DNA of 64,000 nt from Priestia aryabhattai (GCF_023715685.1 NZ_JAMBOQ010000003.1:248001-312000), one strand, 5' to 3'; positions 23,222 through 32,469 are shown, counted from the first letter of the stretch. The notes: a model not told the origin generated them from the letters alone. A program made the numbers and translations.

Positions 23222-23812
23222 CTATTTAGCACGTATGCCTTCCCAAAATATCGTCCAAGCATCGTGGATTTTTTGGTCATAATGTTCTGGTTCGTAATAA
23301 AAACGCTGAATGAACAGTCCGTCGGTTAAACAATAAAAGCTATTGATATACAAATCAATGGGACGTTCAATTATTTCTCCTTCAGCCATCCCCTGTGTAA
23401 AAATAGCATGCAAGATTTGATCAGATAATCGTTCGCTTCTTAAGAAAATAGATTTTACTTCCGACTGCAAATGTTCAGGTGGAAACAAAATAAGCCGACG
23501 ATACATCTGTCCAAAAGAATCTTTTTCAATCATCGTGCAGAAATCTACAACAAAGCAATGAAGCTGTTCTTTAGCAGACTTTGTTTTATGCTGTTCGTAT
23601 ATAACAGACAACTTTGTTAAAAATAAATTCATTAAATCATGCACGGTTAGTAAAAATAAGTCGTCTTTATTCTTAAAATGAGCGTACAGGGAAGGTTTTT
23701 TTATACCTACTTTTGATGAGATATCAGCAAGCGATGTTTCTGTATAGCCTTTTTCTCCAAAGAGCTCCATCGCTGCAGCTCTAATTTTTTCTACAGTTGA
23801 TAATTCACTCAA
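23222..23812 (-). CDS. yvdT: TetR family repressor (YvdT-like)
   Basis: A 196-residue regulator with an N-terminal helix-turn-helix (GYTETSLADISSKVGIKKPSLYAHFKNKDDLF, residues ~20-52) and a ligand-binding C-terminal domain. It is first in an operon with two SMR exporters, the order of B. subtilis yvdT-yvdS-yvdR. It probably represses its own operon through the palindrome at 23835-23848 and is released by a toxic cation. A GCCCT/AGGGC hairpin lies between it and the next gene. Confidence 0.85.
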   Translation of the reverse strand: MSELSTVEKIRAAAMELFGEKGYTETSLADISSKVGIKKPSLYAHFKNKDDLFLLTVHDLMNLFLTKLSVIYEQHKTKSAKEQLHCFVVDFCTMIEKDSFGQMYRRLILFPPEHLQSEVKSIFLRSERLSDQILHAIFTQGMAEGEIIERPIDLYINSFYCLTDGLFIQRFYYEPEHYDQKIHDAWTIFWEGIRAK

Positions 23813-23834
23813 GAAAAGCTCCTCCTTAATCTAA

Positions 23835-23848
23835 CTAACGGTCGTTAG
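23835..23848. promoter_or_regulatory. Candidate TetR operator
   Basis: CTAACGGTCGTTAG, symmetric at 12 of 14 bases, within a longer TAAC-rich repeat, 23 bp upstream of the repressor start. TetR-type repressors bind such palindromes over their own promoter. Confidence 0.55.
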
Positions 23849-23865
23849 GTAAAAGATATCAAATA

Positions 23866-23896
23866 TAAAAAAAAGAAGCAAGGGAATTGCTTCTTT
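23866..23896 (-). terminator. Terminator of the membrane-protein gene
   Basis: AAAGAAGCAA pairs with TTGCTTCTTT around GGGAA, with a T-run on the minus strand. It overlaps the gene's end and separates it from the TetR operon. Confidence 0.8.
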
Positions 23897-24550
23897 TTAA
23901 TGTATTTTCACTAAATGACGCTGAGTTAAAAATAAAGAAAAGATAAAAATAAGCTCAAACGTATTTGTTACGGCTGTACTTGGTATAGGAATTGGCACAG
24001 CACTTCCTACAATCATCACCGCTACTCCAATCATCATGCTGCTCCATCGAGTCTTGCGAAATAAGGAAATTCCAATAAAAAGCAAAATAATCGCCACAAT
24101 GAGAACCATAAGAGGGGGACCGGATGATCCCGCTAATGTATAGCGAACAATGCCATATTCACGTATAACTTCCATACGCTGACTAATCGTCTCGATTATT
24201 TCATAGCTGATTAAGGCAAACGTAGTTAGCAAAAAAAGAATGCCGGCAACTGGTTTTTTAGCCCATGTAATCGTCGAGTATTTCGCTACGCCATATGCAA
24301 AGAGCACCAGAGTAGGGGGAAATAAAGCGTGAAACCAAAAGCGAAGCATGCTGAGTGAACGTAAAGTATCGCCTTCACCGATAAATGAACCAATCCCAAT
24401 CATTATATTATCGTAAATTAGTCCAGCTATTACTAAAGGAAGAAAAAGGATGTAAAGCGGCGAAGTGTTTTTTCTTACTACATATATGCTAAAGAAAAAC
24501 AGGACGATATAGCAAAAAGAAAATAGAAAATAAAGGATTGTATCAACCAT
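23897..24550 (-). CDS. Unknown integral membrane protein
   Basis: A 217-residue protein with about seven hydrophobic helices and an Arg/Lys-containing loop between them. I do not recognise a named family. AAAGGAGG lies 7 bp before ATG at 24550, which makes this start better than an in-frame ATG 18 codons upstream. It is monocistronic, with its own terminator. Nothing around it indicates a job. Confidence 0.7.
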   Translation of the reverse strand: MVDTILYFLFSFCYIVLFFFSIYVVRKNTSPLYILFLPLVIAGLIYDNIMIGIGSFIGEGDTLRSLSMLRFWFHALFPPTLVLFAYGVAKYSTITWAKKPVAGILFLLTTFALISYEIIETISQRMEVIREYGIVRYTLAGSSGPPLMVLIVAIILLFIGISLFRKTRWSSMMIGVAVMIVGSAVPIPIPSTAVTNTFELIFIFSLFLTQRHLVKIH

Positions 24551-25375
24551 TGTTTTCCTCCTTTTGATGATACTTCTTCTTTTTATGATAACATCATATG
24601 CCAAAAAAGTGAGAAGTCATGCATTTTTCTAGGCAATCTTATCGGACAAAAGCTACCTTTATCGGTAGAAAGATTCAGAAAATATTGAAATAAAAATAGG
24701 GAAAGAGGCCATAGTCAAGAGATTTAGATTTACTGAATTGATTATTAAATAAAGGAAATCTATAAAACAACAACAAAAGAACTAGTCACATATGGAGTCT
24801 AAATGCTTATATAATTAGAAAAAAATATTTAATGTCCTTTCTATTTAAGTAAGTTAAATGTAAGCGGAAAATGATAAGAAAATGTATTTTTCTTACTTTT
24901 ATATCTATCTATCATCCTCACAAGTACGGTTGTTAGACAAATTCAATTGGTATATCCACAAAAAGGAATTAATGGAATAAAATATTTTTTATCCCACTTT
25001 TATATTACAAAACGTTTTCTAAAGTTAAGAAATTTTTAATTACGTAATATTTCCGTGTGTTAATTGTAAGAGTGATGTATAAAATATTCCTGTTATTATG
25101 GTAAAAAAAGGTATCGATGGAATTTTTCTAGGTAAATAAACTTTAGACCTATTCTGTAAATTTCAAATAAAACGATGAGTTTTTAATTCTGTAAATAGAC
25201 AATCGGAATTGTAAGAATATATAACATTTGAGCTATTGACCACTAATGAGCGCAGATGATAGTTTTAGAGCTGTTGAAATTGGTACTCGAGTCCATTTTT
25301 CAAAGCAGGTGTTTTAGCAGCATGCTAGCGCTGTTAATTGATTAGTTCCCATACATATATAAAGGGAGTAAAACT
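24551..25375. other. Long AT-rich intergenic region upstream of the pgs operon
   Basis: 825 bp without a supportable gene. ATTCTGTAAAT occurs twice, at 25151-25161 and 25186-25196. TTGACC at 25236-25241 followed 16-17 bp later by GATAGT/ATAGTT is a weak promoter candidate. In B. subtilis the pgs promoter needs DegU and SwrA bound upstream, so a long regulatory region is expected, but I cannot assign sites. Confidence 0.4.
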
Positions 25376-25462
25376 ATGAAATCGTATATCTATCATTATG
25401 AATCAAAAGCATTCATAACGTATCCAACAGGAGAAGTTTGGAAGGAGAAGAATGAAACATGA
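25376..25462 (+). CDS. 28-codon leader ORF coupled to pgsB
   Basis: ATG at 25376 follows AAAGGGAG at 7 bp and encodes 28 residues, MKSYIYHYESKAFITYPTGE and VWKEKNET. Its TGA (25460-25462) overlaps the pgsB start codon as ATGA, and pgsB's own ribosome site (GGAAGGAG, 25440-25447) lies inside it. This arrangement implies translational coupling. It may be a leader peptide tuning PgsB synthesis or a genuine small protein; I know no homologue. Confidence 0.55.
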   Translation: MKSYIYHYESKAFITYPTGEVWKEKNET

Positions 25463-26640
25463 TCTTAATTATCCTATGCTGCCTATTTTTAGTAGGGTAT
25501 GGCGTTTGGGAGTATCGCAGACATTTACGCAAGCTGCATTCAATTCCTGTACGAGTGAATGTTAATGGTATTCGCGGAAAATCCACCGTTACACGATTGA
25601 TTACAGGTATTGTAAAAGAAGCAGGTTACAAAACAGTAGGGAAAACGACAGGAACACAAGCGCGTATGATCTACTGGCATACAAGTGAAGAAGAACCAAT
25701 TATTCGTCGTAAAGAAGGTCCGAACATTGGAGAACAGCGACGGGTGGTAAATGAAGTTGCCGATATTGGTGCGGAAGCTCTTATTTGTGAATGTATGGCG
25801 GTACAGCCTGATTATCAAATCACATTCCAAAATCAGCTGATTCAAGCCAAGGTAGGCGTTATTGTAAACGTACTAGAAGATCACATGGATGTAATGGGTC
25901 CAACTCTAGATGAAGTTGCTCAAGCGTTCACTGCTACTATTCCTTATGATGGCCACCTTGTTACAATTGAAGGTCCATATTTGGAATACTATAAAAAAAT
26001 AGCCGCAGAGCGCAACACAAAGGTTATTGTAGCTGACAATGATAAAGTATCTGAAGCGTATTTACGTGAATTTGATTATATGGTTTTCCCTGATAATGCT
26101 TCCATCGGTTTAGCAGTAGCAGAAGCACTTGGTATCGATGCTGAAACAGCGATGAGAGGAATGTTAAATGCCCAGCCTGACCCAGGAGCAATGAGAATTA
26201 CAACGTTTGGCGATGAAAAAAATCCAGCATTTTTAGTAAATGGATTTGCGGCCAACGACGCTTCTTCTACGCTTCGTATTTGGGAACGTGTAGATTCAAT
26301 GAACTATAGCGAAAAGCTTCCTATTGTCATTATGAACTGCCGTCCGGACCGTGTAGATCGCACGGAGCAATTTGCTGAAGATGTAATGCCATACATTGAA
26401 GCGGACGTAATGATTGCAATTGGTCAGACGACCTCACCGATCGCTGCTGCATATCAAAGAGGCGAATTGCCAACAAAAGAATTCTGGGATATGGAAGGCG
26501 CTTCTACAGAAGAAATTTTAGAGCGCATGAAGCCTTATTTAAAAGATCGTATTGTATACGGTGTCGGAAATATCCACGGTTCAGCCGAGCCGCTTGTTGA
26601 AGCTATTATTGAAATGAAAAAGATGAGAAAAGCAGTTTAA
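25459..26640 (+). CDS. pgsB: Poly-gamma-glutamate synthase PgsB/CapB
   Basis: A 393-residue Mur-ligase-like amide ligase with a short N-terminal membrane helix (ILCCLFLVGYGVW). The P-loop VNGIRGKSTVTRLI is near residues 35-48. VNVLEDHMDVMGPTLDEVA and VIMNCRPDRVDRTEQF complete the family pattern. It activates glutamate with ATP and extends gamma-linked polyglutamate at the membrane together with PgsC and PgsA. It is first main gene of the operon, 16 bp before pgsC. Confidence 0.96.
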   Translation: MILIILCCLFLVGYGVWEYRRHLRKLHSIPVRVNVNGIRGKSTVTRLITGIVKEAGYKTVGKTTGTQARMIYWHTSEEEPIIRRKEGPNIGEQRRVVNEVADIGAEALICECMAVQPDYQITFQNQLIQAKVGVIVNVLEDHMDVMGPTLDEVAQAFTATIPYDGHLVTIEGPYLEYYKKIAAERNTKVIVADNDKVSEAYLREFDYMVFPDNASIGLAVAEALGIDAETAMRGMLNAQPDPGAMRITTFGDEKNPAFLVNGFAANDASSTLRIWERVDSMNYSEKLPIVIMNCRPDRVDRTEQFAEDVMPYIEADVMIAIGQTTSPIAAAYQRGELPTKEFWDMEGASTEEILERMKPYLKDRIVYGVGNIHGSAEPLVEAIIEMKKMRKAV

Positions 26641-26656
26641 TCTAGGAGGCCATTTC

Positions 26657-27106
26657 ATGTTCGGATCAGATTTATATATTGCCCTTGTGTTAGGGGTTAC
26701 ACTAAGCTTAATTTTTACAGAAAAAACGGGCGTATTGCCAGCCGGTCTTATCGTACCGGGGTATTTAGCTCTTGTATTTGATCAGCCAATTACCATTTTA
26801 ATGATTTTCTTAATTAGTATTTTAACGTATGTTATCGTCGTGTACGGAATCTCAAAAGTAGTTATTTTATATGGACGTCGCAAATTTACAGCGATGTTAA
26901 TTACGGGTATTGTGATTAAAGTTGCATTTGATTATTTCTTCCCAATCTTGCCGTTTGAAGTGTTTGAATTACGCGGAATTGGTATCATTGTACCGGGCTT
27001 AATTGCAAATACAATGCAAAAGCAAGGTCTTCCTTTAACAGTTGGAACAACGGTTTTATTAAGTGGTGTAACATTTGGAATTATGCAAGTTTATTATTTA
27101 TTTTAA
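26657..27106 (+). CDS. pgsC: Poly-gamma-glutamate synthesis protein PgsC/CapC
   Basis: A 149-residue integral membrane protein starting MFGSDLYIALVLGVTLSLIF, with four to five helices and the conserved PAGLIVPGYLAL and GIIVPGLIANTMQKQG segments. Length matches the family. It forms the core of the synthase with PgsB. AGGAGG precedes ATG. Confidence 0.96.
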   Translation: MFGSDLYIALVLGVTLSLIFTEKTGVLPAGLIVPGYLALVFDQPITILMIFLISILTYVIVVYGISKVVILYGRRKFTAMLITGIVIKVAFDYFFPILPFEVFELRGIGIIVPGLIANTMQKQGLPLTVGTTVLLSGVTFGIMQVYYLF

Positions 27107-27137
27107 TACACAAACAAACCGCAGCTGGTAAAGGAAG

Positions 27138-28343
27138 GTGAAAGCGTTGAAAGAGAAAAAATTAAACTTTCAAGAAAAAGTATTGATGTTTATAAAGAAA
27201 ACAAAGCCTACAACTGGCAAGCAAGCTCTTATCTTAACGCCAATTTTAATCGTAATTTTAGCTCTTTCAGGATGGATGGAGCGTTCGGATGCTCTTGAAA
27301 ACCCTGAGACTGCTAATCCAGAGGCCAATAATGATTTAACGATGACTATGGTCGGAGACATTATGATGGGTCGCCATGTAAGAGAAGTAACTGAACGCTA
27401 CGGAGAAGATTTTGTATTCCGCAACGTGGAGCCGTTCTTTAAAAATTCGGATTACGTAAGCGGGAACTACGAAACGCCGATTTTAACAAATGACGTAGAT
27501 TCATATAAAGCAGTGGAAAAAGGTATTCATTTATATAGTAAGCCTGCTGATCTAGCGACCGTTAAAAATGCAGGTTTCGACGTATTAAACTTAGCGAACA
27601 ACCACTCCATGGACTACAGTGCAAAAGGGTTAGAAGATACGATCTCTACTTTCGAAGCAAACAAATTAGATTTTGTTGGTGCTGGTCGTAATTCTGAAGA
27701 AGCAAAACATATTTCGTATAAAGATGCTGACGGTATCCGCATTGCAACCGTAGGTTTTACGGACGTATATGTAGATGGAACTCAGGCTGGAAAAAACAAT
27801 CCAGGTATTTTAAAAGCAGACCCGGATCTTATTTTCAGCACGATTCAACAAGCGAAAGCAAATGCTGATTTAGTTGTAGTGAATGCCCACTGGGGTGAAG
27901 AATACGATGCACAACCAAGTCCTCGTCAAGAAGGACTAGCAAAAGCGATGGTAGACGCTGGTGCGGACATTATCATTGGTCACCATCCGCACGTTCTACA
28001 ATCATATGACGTATATAAAGGTTCGGTTATTTTCTATAGCTTAGGAAACTTTATTTTTGACCAAGGGTGGTCAAGTACGAAAAATACAGCGATGGTTCAG
28101 TATCATTTAAACAAGCAGGGCCAAGCTAAAATTGATGTTATTCCAATGGTTATTAAAGCAGGTACACCAACTCCAACAGATAACCCTTGGCGCATGAAGC
28201 GTATTTATAACGATTTAAACAAGTTTTCTTCAAACCCTGAACTGTTAGAAAAAGAACGAAACAAGTTTGAATTAAACTTAGATCATTCTCGCATTATAAA
28301 ACATGCAGAGGAGCGCAAAAAGAACGAAGCGCAAGCTAACTAA
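27138..28343 (+). CDS. pgsA: Poly-gamma-glutamate synthesis/export protein PgsA/CapA
   Basis: A 401-residue protein with one N-terminal transmembrane helix (residues ~28-45) and an outside metallophosphatase-like CapA domain: MVGDIMMGR, NLANNHSMDY, VVVNAHWGEEY and IIIGHHPHVLQ carry the typical Asp/Asn/His ligands. It helps assemble or export the polymer. The start is uncertain: GTG 27138 lies almost on the AAAGGAAGG site, and an in-frame TTG at 27147 has better spacing and would remove three residues. Confidence 0.94.
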   Translation: MKALKEKKLNFQEKVLMFIKKTKPTTGKQALILTPILIVILALSGWMERSDALENPETANPEANNDLTMTMVGDIMMGRHVREVTERYGEDFVFRNVEPFFKNSDYVSGNYETPILTNDVDSYKAVEKGIHLYSKPADLATVKNAGFDVLNLANNHSMDYSAKGLEDTISTFEANKLDFVGAGRNSEEAKHISYKDADGIRIATVGFTDVYVDGTQAGKNNPGILKADPDLIFSTIQQAKANADLVVVNAHWGEEYDAQPSPRQEGLAKAMVDAGADIIIGHHPHVLQSYDVYKGSVIFYSLGNFIFDQGWSSTKNTAMVQYHLNKQGQAKIDVIPMVIKAGTPTPTDNPWRMKRIYNDLNKFSSNPELLEKERNKFELNLDHSRIIKHAEERKKNEAQAN

Positions 28344-28371
28344 TAGCCGTCATACACAGAGGAGGTAAAAG

Positions 28372-29934
28372 ATGATAAATAAACGTAATACGATTATTGT
28401 TTCCATTGTCATCTTTTCACTCATAGTAGGTGTATGTGTTTATCAATTTATGTTTCCAAAACAAGAATATGCAGTAAGTACTTCAGATCCTCGCGCCACA
28501 AAAGTAGGTATGGAAATTCTTAAACAAGGCGGTACAGCAGTTGATGCGGCTATTGCCATTTCCTACACGCTTGGTGTTGTGGAACCGTACGGATCAGGAC
28601 TTGGGGGAGGCGGCGGAATGCTGATTGATCCAGCAGATGCCTCTCCAACATTTATTGACTACCGAGAAATTGCACCTAAGAATGATAAAGAAGATGAGAT
28701 TGGCGTACCAGGATTCGTCGCTGGTATGGATTATATTCAGCACCATTACGGATCTCTGTCGATGAGCAAACTAATCGACCCGGCCATTAACTATGCCGAG
28801 AATGGGTACAAAGTGGACAAAGATTTGCACGATAGGCTGGTTTCATACAAAGGTAATGTGAATGAAGATGAAATTCCTAGCTTTTATCCAGATGAGGACG
28901 CCATTAACACAGGTGAAATCGTCAAACAGCATGAATTAGCGAACACGCTGCAAAAGATTAAGGAAGAAGGACCAAATGCTTTTTATAGAGGGGAAATTGC
29001 AGACGATATTACAGAAGAAACGAAAGTAAGTCACAAAGACTTACGAAAGTATGAGCCTGTTGAGCGCAAACCTCTATCGACTAATTATAAAGGTCATCAA
29101 ATTATTTCAGCACCTCCTCCTTTTGCTGGTGCTACGCTTATTCAAATGTTAAAAATGACGGATCAAGAAGATATTTGGAAGCTGAAGGAATCGCACCCTA
29201 GTCTTTATTATCATTTTCTTGGTCAGATTTCAAAAGTAGCTTATCAAGACCGTTTGAAAAAAATTGCCGATCCGGCTTTTATAAAAGAAACACCAAATGA
29301 TTGGATCGACGATCATTACGTGCATTTACTTCGTAATAAATTAAATAATACTGAAACAGATCATACCAAAGTAAGCGACGTCGAAGAACATGAAAGTACC
29401 ACTCATTTTGTTGTCATGGACGGTGAAGGAACCGTTGTATCGACAACGAATACGCTGAGTAATTTCTTCGGCAGCGGTGAATATGTAGATGGGTTCTTTT
29501 TGAATAATACGCTCAATACGTTTGGGGAAGGAATTAATAAGCGTGAACCTGGTAAGCGCCCAAGAACATTTACAGCCCCTACCATTATTCGGGAAGGTGA
29601 TGAATGGGTAATGTCCATTGGCACACCGGGAGGAAATCGCATTCCGCAAGTGTTAACGCAAGTAATTGGGGATTATTTTGAAGACAAAGATTCCATTAAA
29701 AACGCAGTAGAAAACAAGCGTGTAATTTTTGATTCTCATAAGTTTTATTCAGAAGCTAAGCTTAAACAGTCAACTAAAGATGGTTTAAAAACGTACGGAT
29801 ATGACTTAAAAAACAATGATAACGCTATGTTTTACGGAGGCGTTCAAGCTCTTGTGAAAGACTTAAAGAAAAATAAAATCCAAGGTGACGCTGATCCGCG
29901 CCGCCACGGTTTATGGGAAGAAAGTACAGACTAA
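28372..29934 (+). CDS. capD: CapD-type gamma-glutamyltransferase, copy 1
   Basis: A 520-residue gamma-glutamyltranspeptidase-family enzyme with an N-terminal membrane helix. The autoprocessing Thr is T343 in EHESTTHFVVMD, and GGGGGMLI, SAPPPFAGATLIQML and GTPGGNRIPQ are family motifs. In B. anthracis CapD cuts the polymer and attaches it to peptidoglycan; elsewhere it releases it. AGGAGG before ATG and 28 bp from pgsA place it in the synthesis operon. Confidence 0.92.
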   Translation: MINKRNTIIVSIVIFSLIVGVCVYQFMFPKQEYAVSTSDPRATKVGMEILKQGGTAVDAAIAISYTLGVVEPYGSGLGGGGGMLIDPADASPTFIDYREIAPKNDKEDEIGVPGFVAGMDYIQHHYGSLSMSKLIDPAINYAENGYKVDKDLHDRLVSYKGNVNEDEIPSFYPDEDAINTGEIVKQHELANTLQKIKEEGPNAFYRGEIADDITEETKVSHKDLRKYEPVERKPLSTNYKGHQIISAPPPFAGATLIQMLKMTDQEDIWKLKESHPSLYYHFLGQISKVAYQDRLKKIADPAFIKETPNDWIDDHYVHLLRNKLNNTETDHTKVSDVEEHESTTHFVVMDGEGTVVSTTNTLSNFFGSGEYVDGFFLNNTLNTFGEGINKREPGKRPRTFTAPTIIREGDEWVMSIGTPGGNRIPQVLTQVIGDYFEDKDSIKNAVENKRVIFDSHKFYSEAKLKQSTKDGLKTYGYDLKNNDNAMFYGGVQALVKDLKKNKIQGDADPRRHGLWEESTD

Positions 29935-29954
29935 CTTAATTGGAGGAATAGAAA

Positions 29955-30158
29955 ATGATCGCAAAACGAATCGTAGGGATTGTAGGACCAATTGCTATTG
30001 TAGCAGGAGTAGTAGCAGGACTTGGAGCTTTAAAACATCCGGCTACTCTTTCAACAGATGAACAGCAAAAAATTGAAAATAACGTAAAAATGATTGAACA
30101 AACAAAATCTGCTGCTACAGATGCAGTAAATGATGCTGCGGCAGCTTCTGGAAAATAA
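29955..30158 (+). CDS. pgsE: PgsE/CapE-like small membrane protein
   Basis: A 67-residue protein with one Gly/Ala/Val-rich helix (residues ~6-25) and an Ala/Lys-rich soluble tail. Position, last in the pgs operon, and size fit CapE/PgsE, which is needed for full polymer production in Bacillus. Similarity of such short proteins is weak, so the name rests mostly on context. TTGGAGGA precedes ATG. Confidence 0.75.
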   Translation: MIAKRIVGIVGPIAIVAGVVAGLGALKHPATLSTDEQQKIENNVKMIEQTKSAATDAVNDAAAASGK

Positions 30159-30174
30159 ACCTTGTATAGTAATA

Positions 30175-30207
30175 AAAAGGCATCGTCTAGGACGATGTCT
30201 TTTTTTG
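30175..30207 (+). terminator. Terminator of the pgs operon
   Basis: GGCATCGTC pairs with GACGATGTC around a TAG core and A/T flanks, followed by T7. It separates the second capD from the main operon. Confidence 0.9.
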
Positions 30208-30282
30208 TGTTCAATGTAATGTATGGATAAAAATGAAAGCGCTTCACAAAATATACAGATGAGTAAAAATGGAGGGTAATAT

Positions 30283-31845
30283 GTGAATAAAAAGTTACTG
30301 TTGTTTAATATTATTGCTTTTTTATTATTAATTTGCGTTATAGCCGCTTTTTTTATGACTCAATCGAGTACGGAACTTAGTCCTAAAAAGCTGCTTAAAA
30401 GAAATAATGATCATTCTTATGGTGTGAGTTCATCTAATTCTCTGGCAGCAAATATAGGGATGGACGTATTAAAAGAAGGCGGGAATGCAGTAGATGCGGC
30501 TATTGCTATTTCGTATGCTCTGAACGTAGTTGAACCTTTTGGATCTGGGATTGGCGGAGGCGGAGGTATGCTAATTGCTAAAAAAGATCAGCCCGCTACC
30601 TTTATCGATTACCGGGAAACCGCTCCAACTTCTATGAGCGGTAAAAACGGCGTGCCTGGATTTGTCGCTGGTATGGAATATATTCAGCAGAAGTATGGTA
30701 CAAAATCAATGAGTGATTTGATTCAGCCCTCTGTTGAATACGCTGAAAAAGGGTTTGAAGTAGACTCTCTTTTATCTTCTCGATTGTATTACTCTAGAGG
30801 AAGGATGGATGTGGATGATCTCTCTGCTTTTTATCCGAAGGGAGAAGCAATCGAGGAAGGAGAAACGCTGTCGCAGCCAGTATTAGCTAAAACGTTAATC
30901 AAGATTCAGCGAGAAGGTGCATCTGCATTTTATAAAGGAGATCTGGCACAAGATCTTGCTGATGCAACGCCTATTTCTAAAAAAGACTTATCTTCCTATC
31001 AAGTAACAGAAACCAAGCCTGTCGTTTCTACTTACAATGGAACTGAAGTTATTTCAGCGCCTCCGCCTTTTTCTGGGATTACACTTATCCAAATGTTAAA
31101 AATGGCAGAGACAGAAAATCTTGAAGCAATGCCTGACAAAGAATATTACGAAACGATGAACAGGATTAAAAAAGCAGCTTACTCCGATCGATTAAAACAT
31201 ATAGGAGATCCAGTCTTTCATAATCAAAACTTAAGTGAATTAGTTAGTGATGATTATATAACAAACTTGGTCAATCACCCGACACGTTCTTCAGGTGAAA
31301 GAGACGAAGAACACGAAAGTACAACGCATTTTGTTGTTATTGATTCAGAAGGAACCGTTGTATCTACGACAAATACGTTGAGTAACTTTTTTGGTACAGG
31401 CGAACAAGTTGACGGTTTTTTTCTTAATAACAATGCTGATACATTTGGAAGCAAAGAACCGAATAATCGTGAGCCTGGAAAAAGAGCAAGAACTTTTACG
31501 GCTCCCACCATTATAAGAGAAAAAGGCGAGTGGGCGATGGGAATAGGTTCTCCGGGCGGAACACGGATTCCTCAAATTTTAACTCAAGTACTTTCTAAAA
31601 ATCTTGAAGGAAATGAACCGCTTCAAGAAGCTGTAAATGAACCAAGATTTATTTTTGACGATTCGACCATTTATGTAGAGCCCGATTTAAATACGAAAAA
31701 TATTCCTTCTGCATTTCGAGTGCAAACAAAGGAAAGCGACGTATTTTATGGCGGTATCCAAGCGTTAACAATTAACTTTCAAGATAAACAAATGGAAGGA
31801 GCGGGAGACCCTAGAAGAAATGGGGTTTGGAAAACAGGAGATTAA
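30283..31845 (+). CDS. CapD-type gamma-glutamyltransferase, copy 2
   Basis: A second 520-residue CapD/GGT paralogue with an N-terminal membrane helix and active-site T347 in EHESTTHFVVID. It shares most motifs with copy 1 (GSGIGGGGGMLI, ISAPPPFSGITLIQML, REPGKRARTFTAPTIIRE). The start is GTG 6 bp after GGAGGG (30271). It lies behind the operon terminator and so is likely to be separately expressed. All catalytic motifs are intact. It may divide labour with copy 1, for example hydrolysis against anchoring. Confidence 0.9.
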   Translation: MNKKLLLFNIIAFLLLICVIAAFFMTQSSTELSPKKLLKRNNDHSYGVSSSNSLAANIGMDVLKEGGNAVDAAIAISYALNVVEPFGSGIGGGGGMLIAKKDQPATFIDYRETAPTSMSGKNGVPGFVAGMEYIQQKYGTKSMSDLIQPSVEYAEKGFEVDSLLSSRLYYSRGRMDVDDLSAFYPKGEAIEEGETLSQPVLAKTLIKIQREGASAFYKGDLAQDLADATPISKKDLSSYQVTETKPVVSTYNGTEVISAPPPFSGITLIQMLKMAETENLEAMPDKEYYETMNRIKKAAYSDRLKHIGDPVFHNQNLSELVSDDYITNLVNHPTRSSGERDEEHESTTHFVVIDSEGTVVSTTNTLSNFFGTGEQVDGFFLNNNADTFGSKEPNNREPGKRARTFTAPTIIREKGEWAMGIGSPGGTRIPQILTQVLSKNLEGNEPLQEAVNEPRFIFDDSTIYVEPDLNTKNIPSAFRVQTKESDVFYGGIQALTINFQDKQMEGAGDPRRNGVWKTGD

Positions 31846-31858
31846 CGAAGTAAAGGCC

Positions 31859-31889
31859 CCTTCTCATATGCTTAGGCATAATGAGAAGG
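31859..31889. terminator. Hairpin between convergent genes
   Basis: CCTTCTCATATGC pairs with GCATAATGAGAAGG (one bulge) around TTAG. It overlaps the stop codon of the minus-strand gene. The T-run is poor, so it may act as a weak two-way terminator. Confidence 0.5.
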
Positions 31890-32321
31890 AGTTTGAAAAT
31901 AACGAATGGAATGAAAGTCTTTGTCGCTAGAATGAAAATGTACATAAATGGGGGAACGATCTAAGGCAGGATGAGCTCTGAAAAATGTGGCATCACCGTA
32001 GCGCAATGCTTTTAGTAAGTAAGGCATTTCCTGTTTAAAAATAGCATACCGTATGGCTTGAACAGACTTTTCTGTTTGTTCATTTCCAATAAATACGTAT
32101 ACATACAGCGTATCAACACCGTCTTTGTGGAGCCATTCGGCAAAAAGCTCATTTCGCTGCTCATTTAATTGATCAACAGCAAATTTTTCGTCGATCCAAA
32201 GAAATAAATCGTCTGTTTGTTCAGAATGAGTGAGCGTATAGCGGCGCCCAATAAAAGGAAAGGTGGGCGTGCTTCCTTGCCGGTATGTGACGCTAAATTG
32301 CTGAGGATTAAAAGCAGACAA
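31872..32321 (-). CDS. Staygreen (SGR) family protein
   Basis: A ~149-residue protein matching the Staygreen pattern: FNPQQFSVTY, a Gly-rich turn, then RRYTLTHSEQTDDLFLWID, as in plant SGR Mg-dechelatases (R-K/R-Y-T-L-T-H-S-D/E) . Plant and some bacterial members pull Mg2+ from chlorophyll a. This organism has no chlorophyll, so its natural target is unknown. The start chosen is TTG 32321, 7-8 bp after GGAAG; a longer reading from GTG 32378 lacks a ribosome site. Confidence 0.72.
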   Translation of the reverse strand: MSAFNPQQFSVTYRQGSTPTFPFIGRRYTLTHSEQTDDLFLWIDEKFAVDQLNEQRNELFAEWLHKDGVDTLYVYVFIGNEQTEKSVQAIRYAIFKQEMPYLLKALRYGDATFFRAHPALDRSPIYVHFHSSDKDFHSIRYFQTPSHYA

Positions 32322-32469
32322 ACGGCATCTTCCTTTCACGCTTTTAAGTAGTTTATGCATAAAAAAAAGAAATTTCACACATTCGTCAAGAATTTCAAGC
32401 TGTTTTTCTTACATGCATACTTATTAAAAAGTTGTTACACTGAAGAAAAGAAATAGTGGGTGATAAAAG

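Noticed and set aside
30233..30247. TGAAAGCGCTTCA upstream of the second capD as a cre site
   Set aside because: It is palindromic but one base short of the cre spacing and fails the 3' CW of the consensus.
29341..31575. Several minus-strand ORFs inside both capD genes
   Set aside because: The same shadow occurs at the same place in both paralogues because the sense sequence is conserved; no independent evidence of coding.
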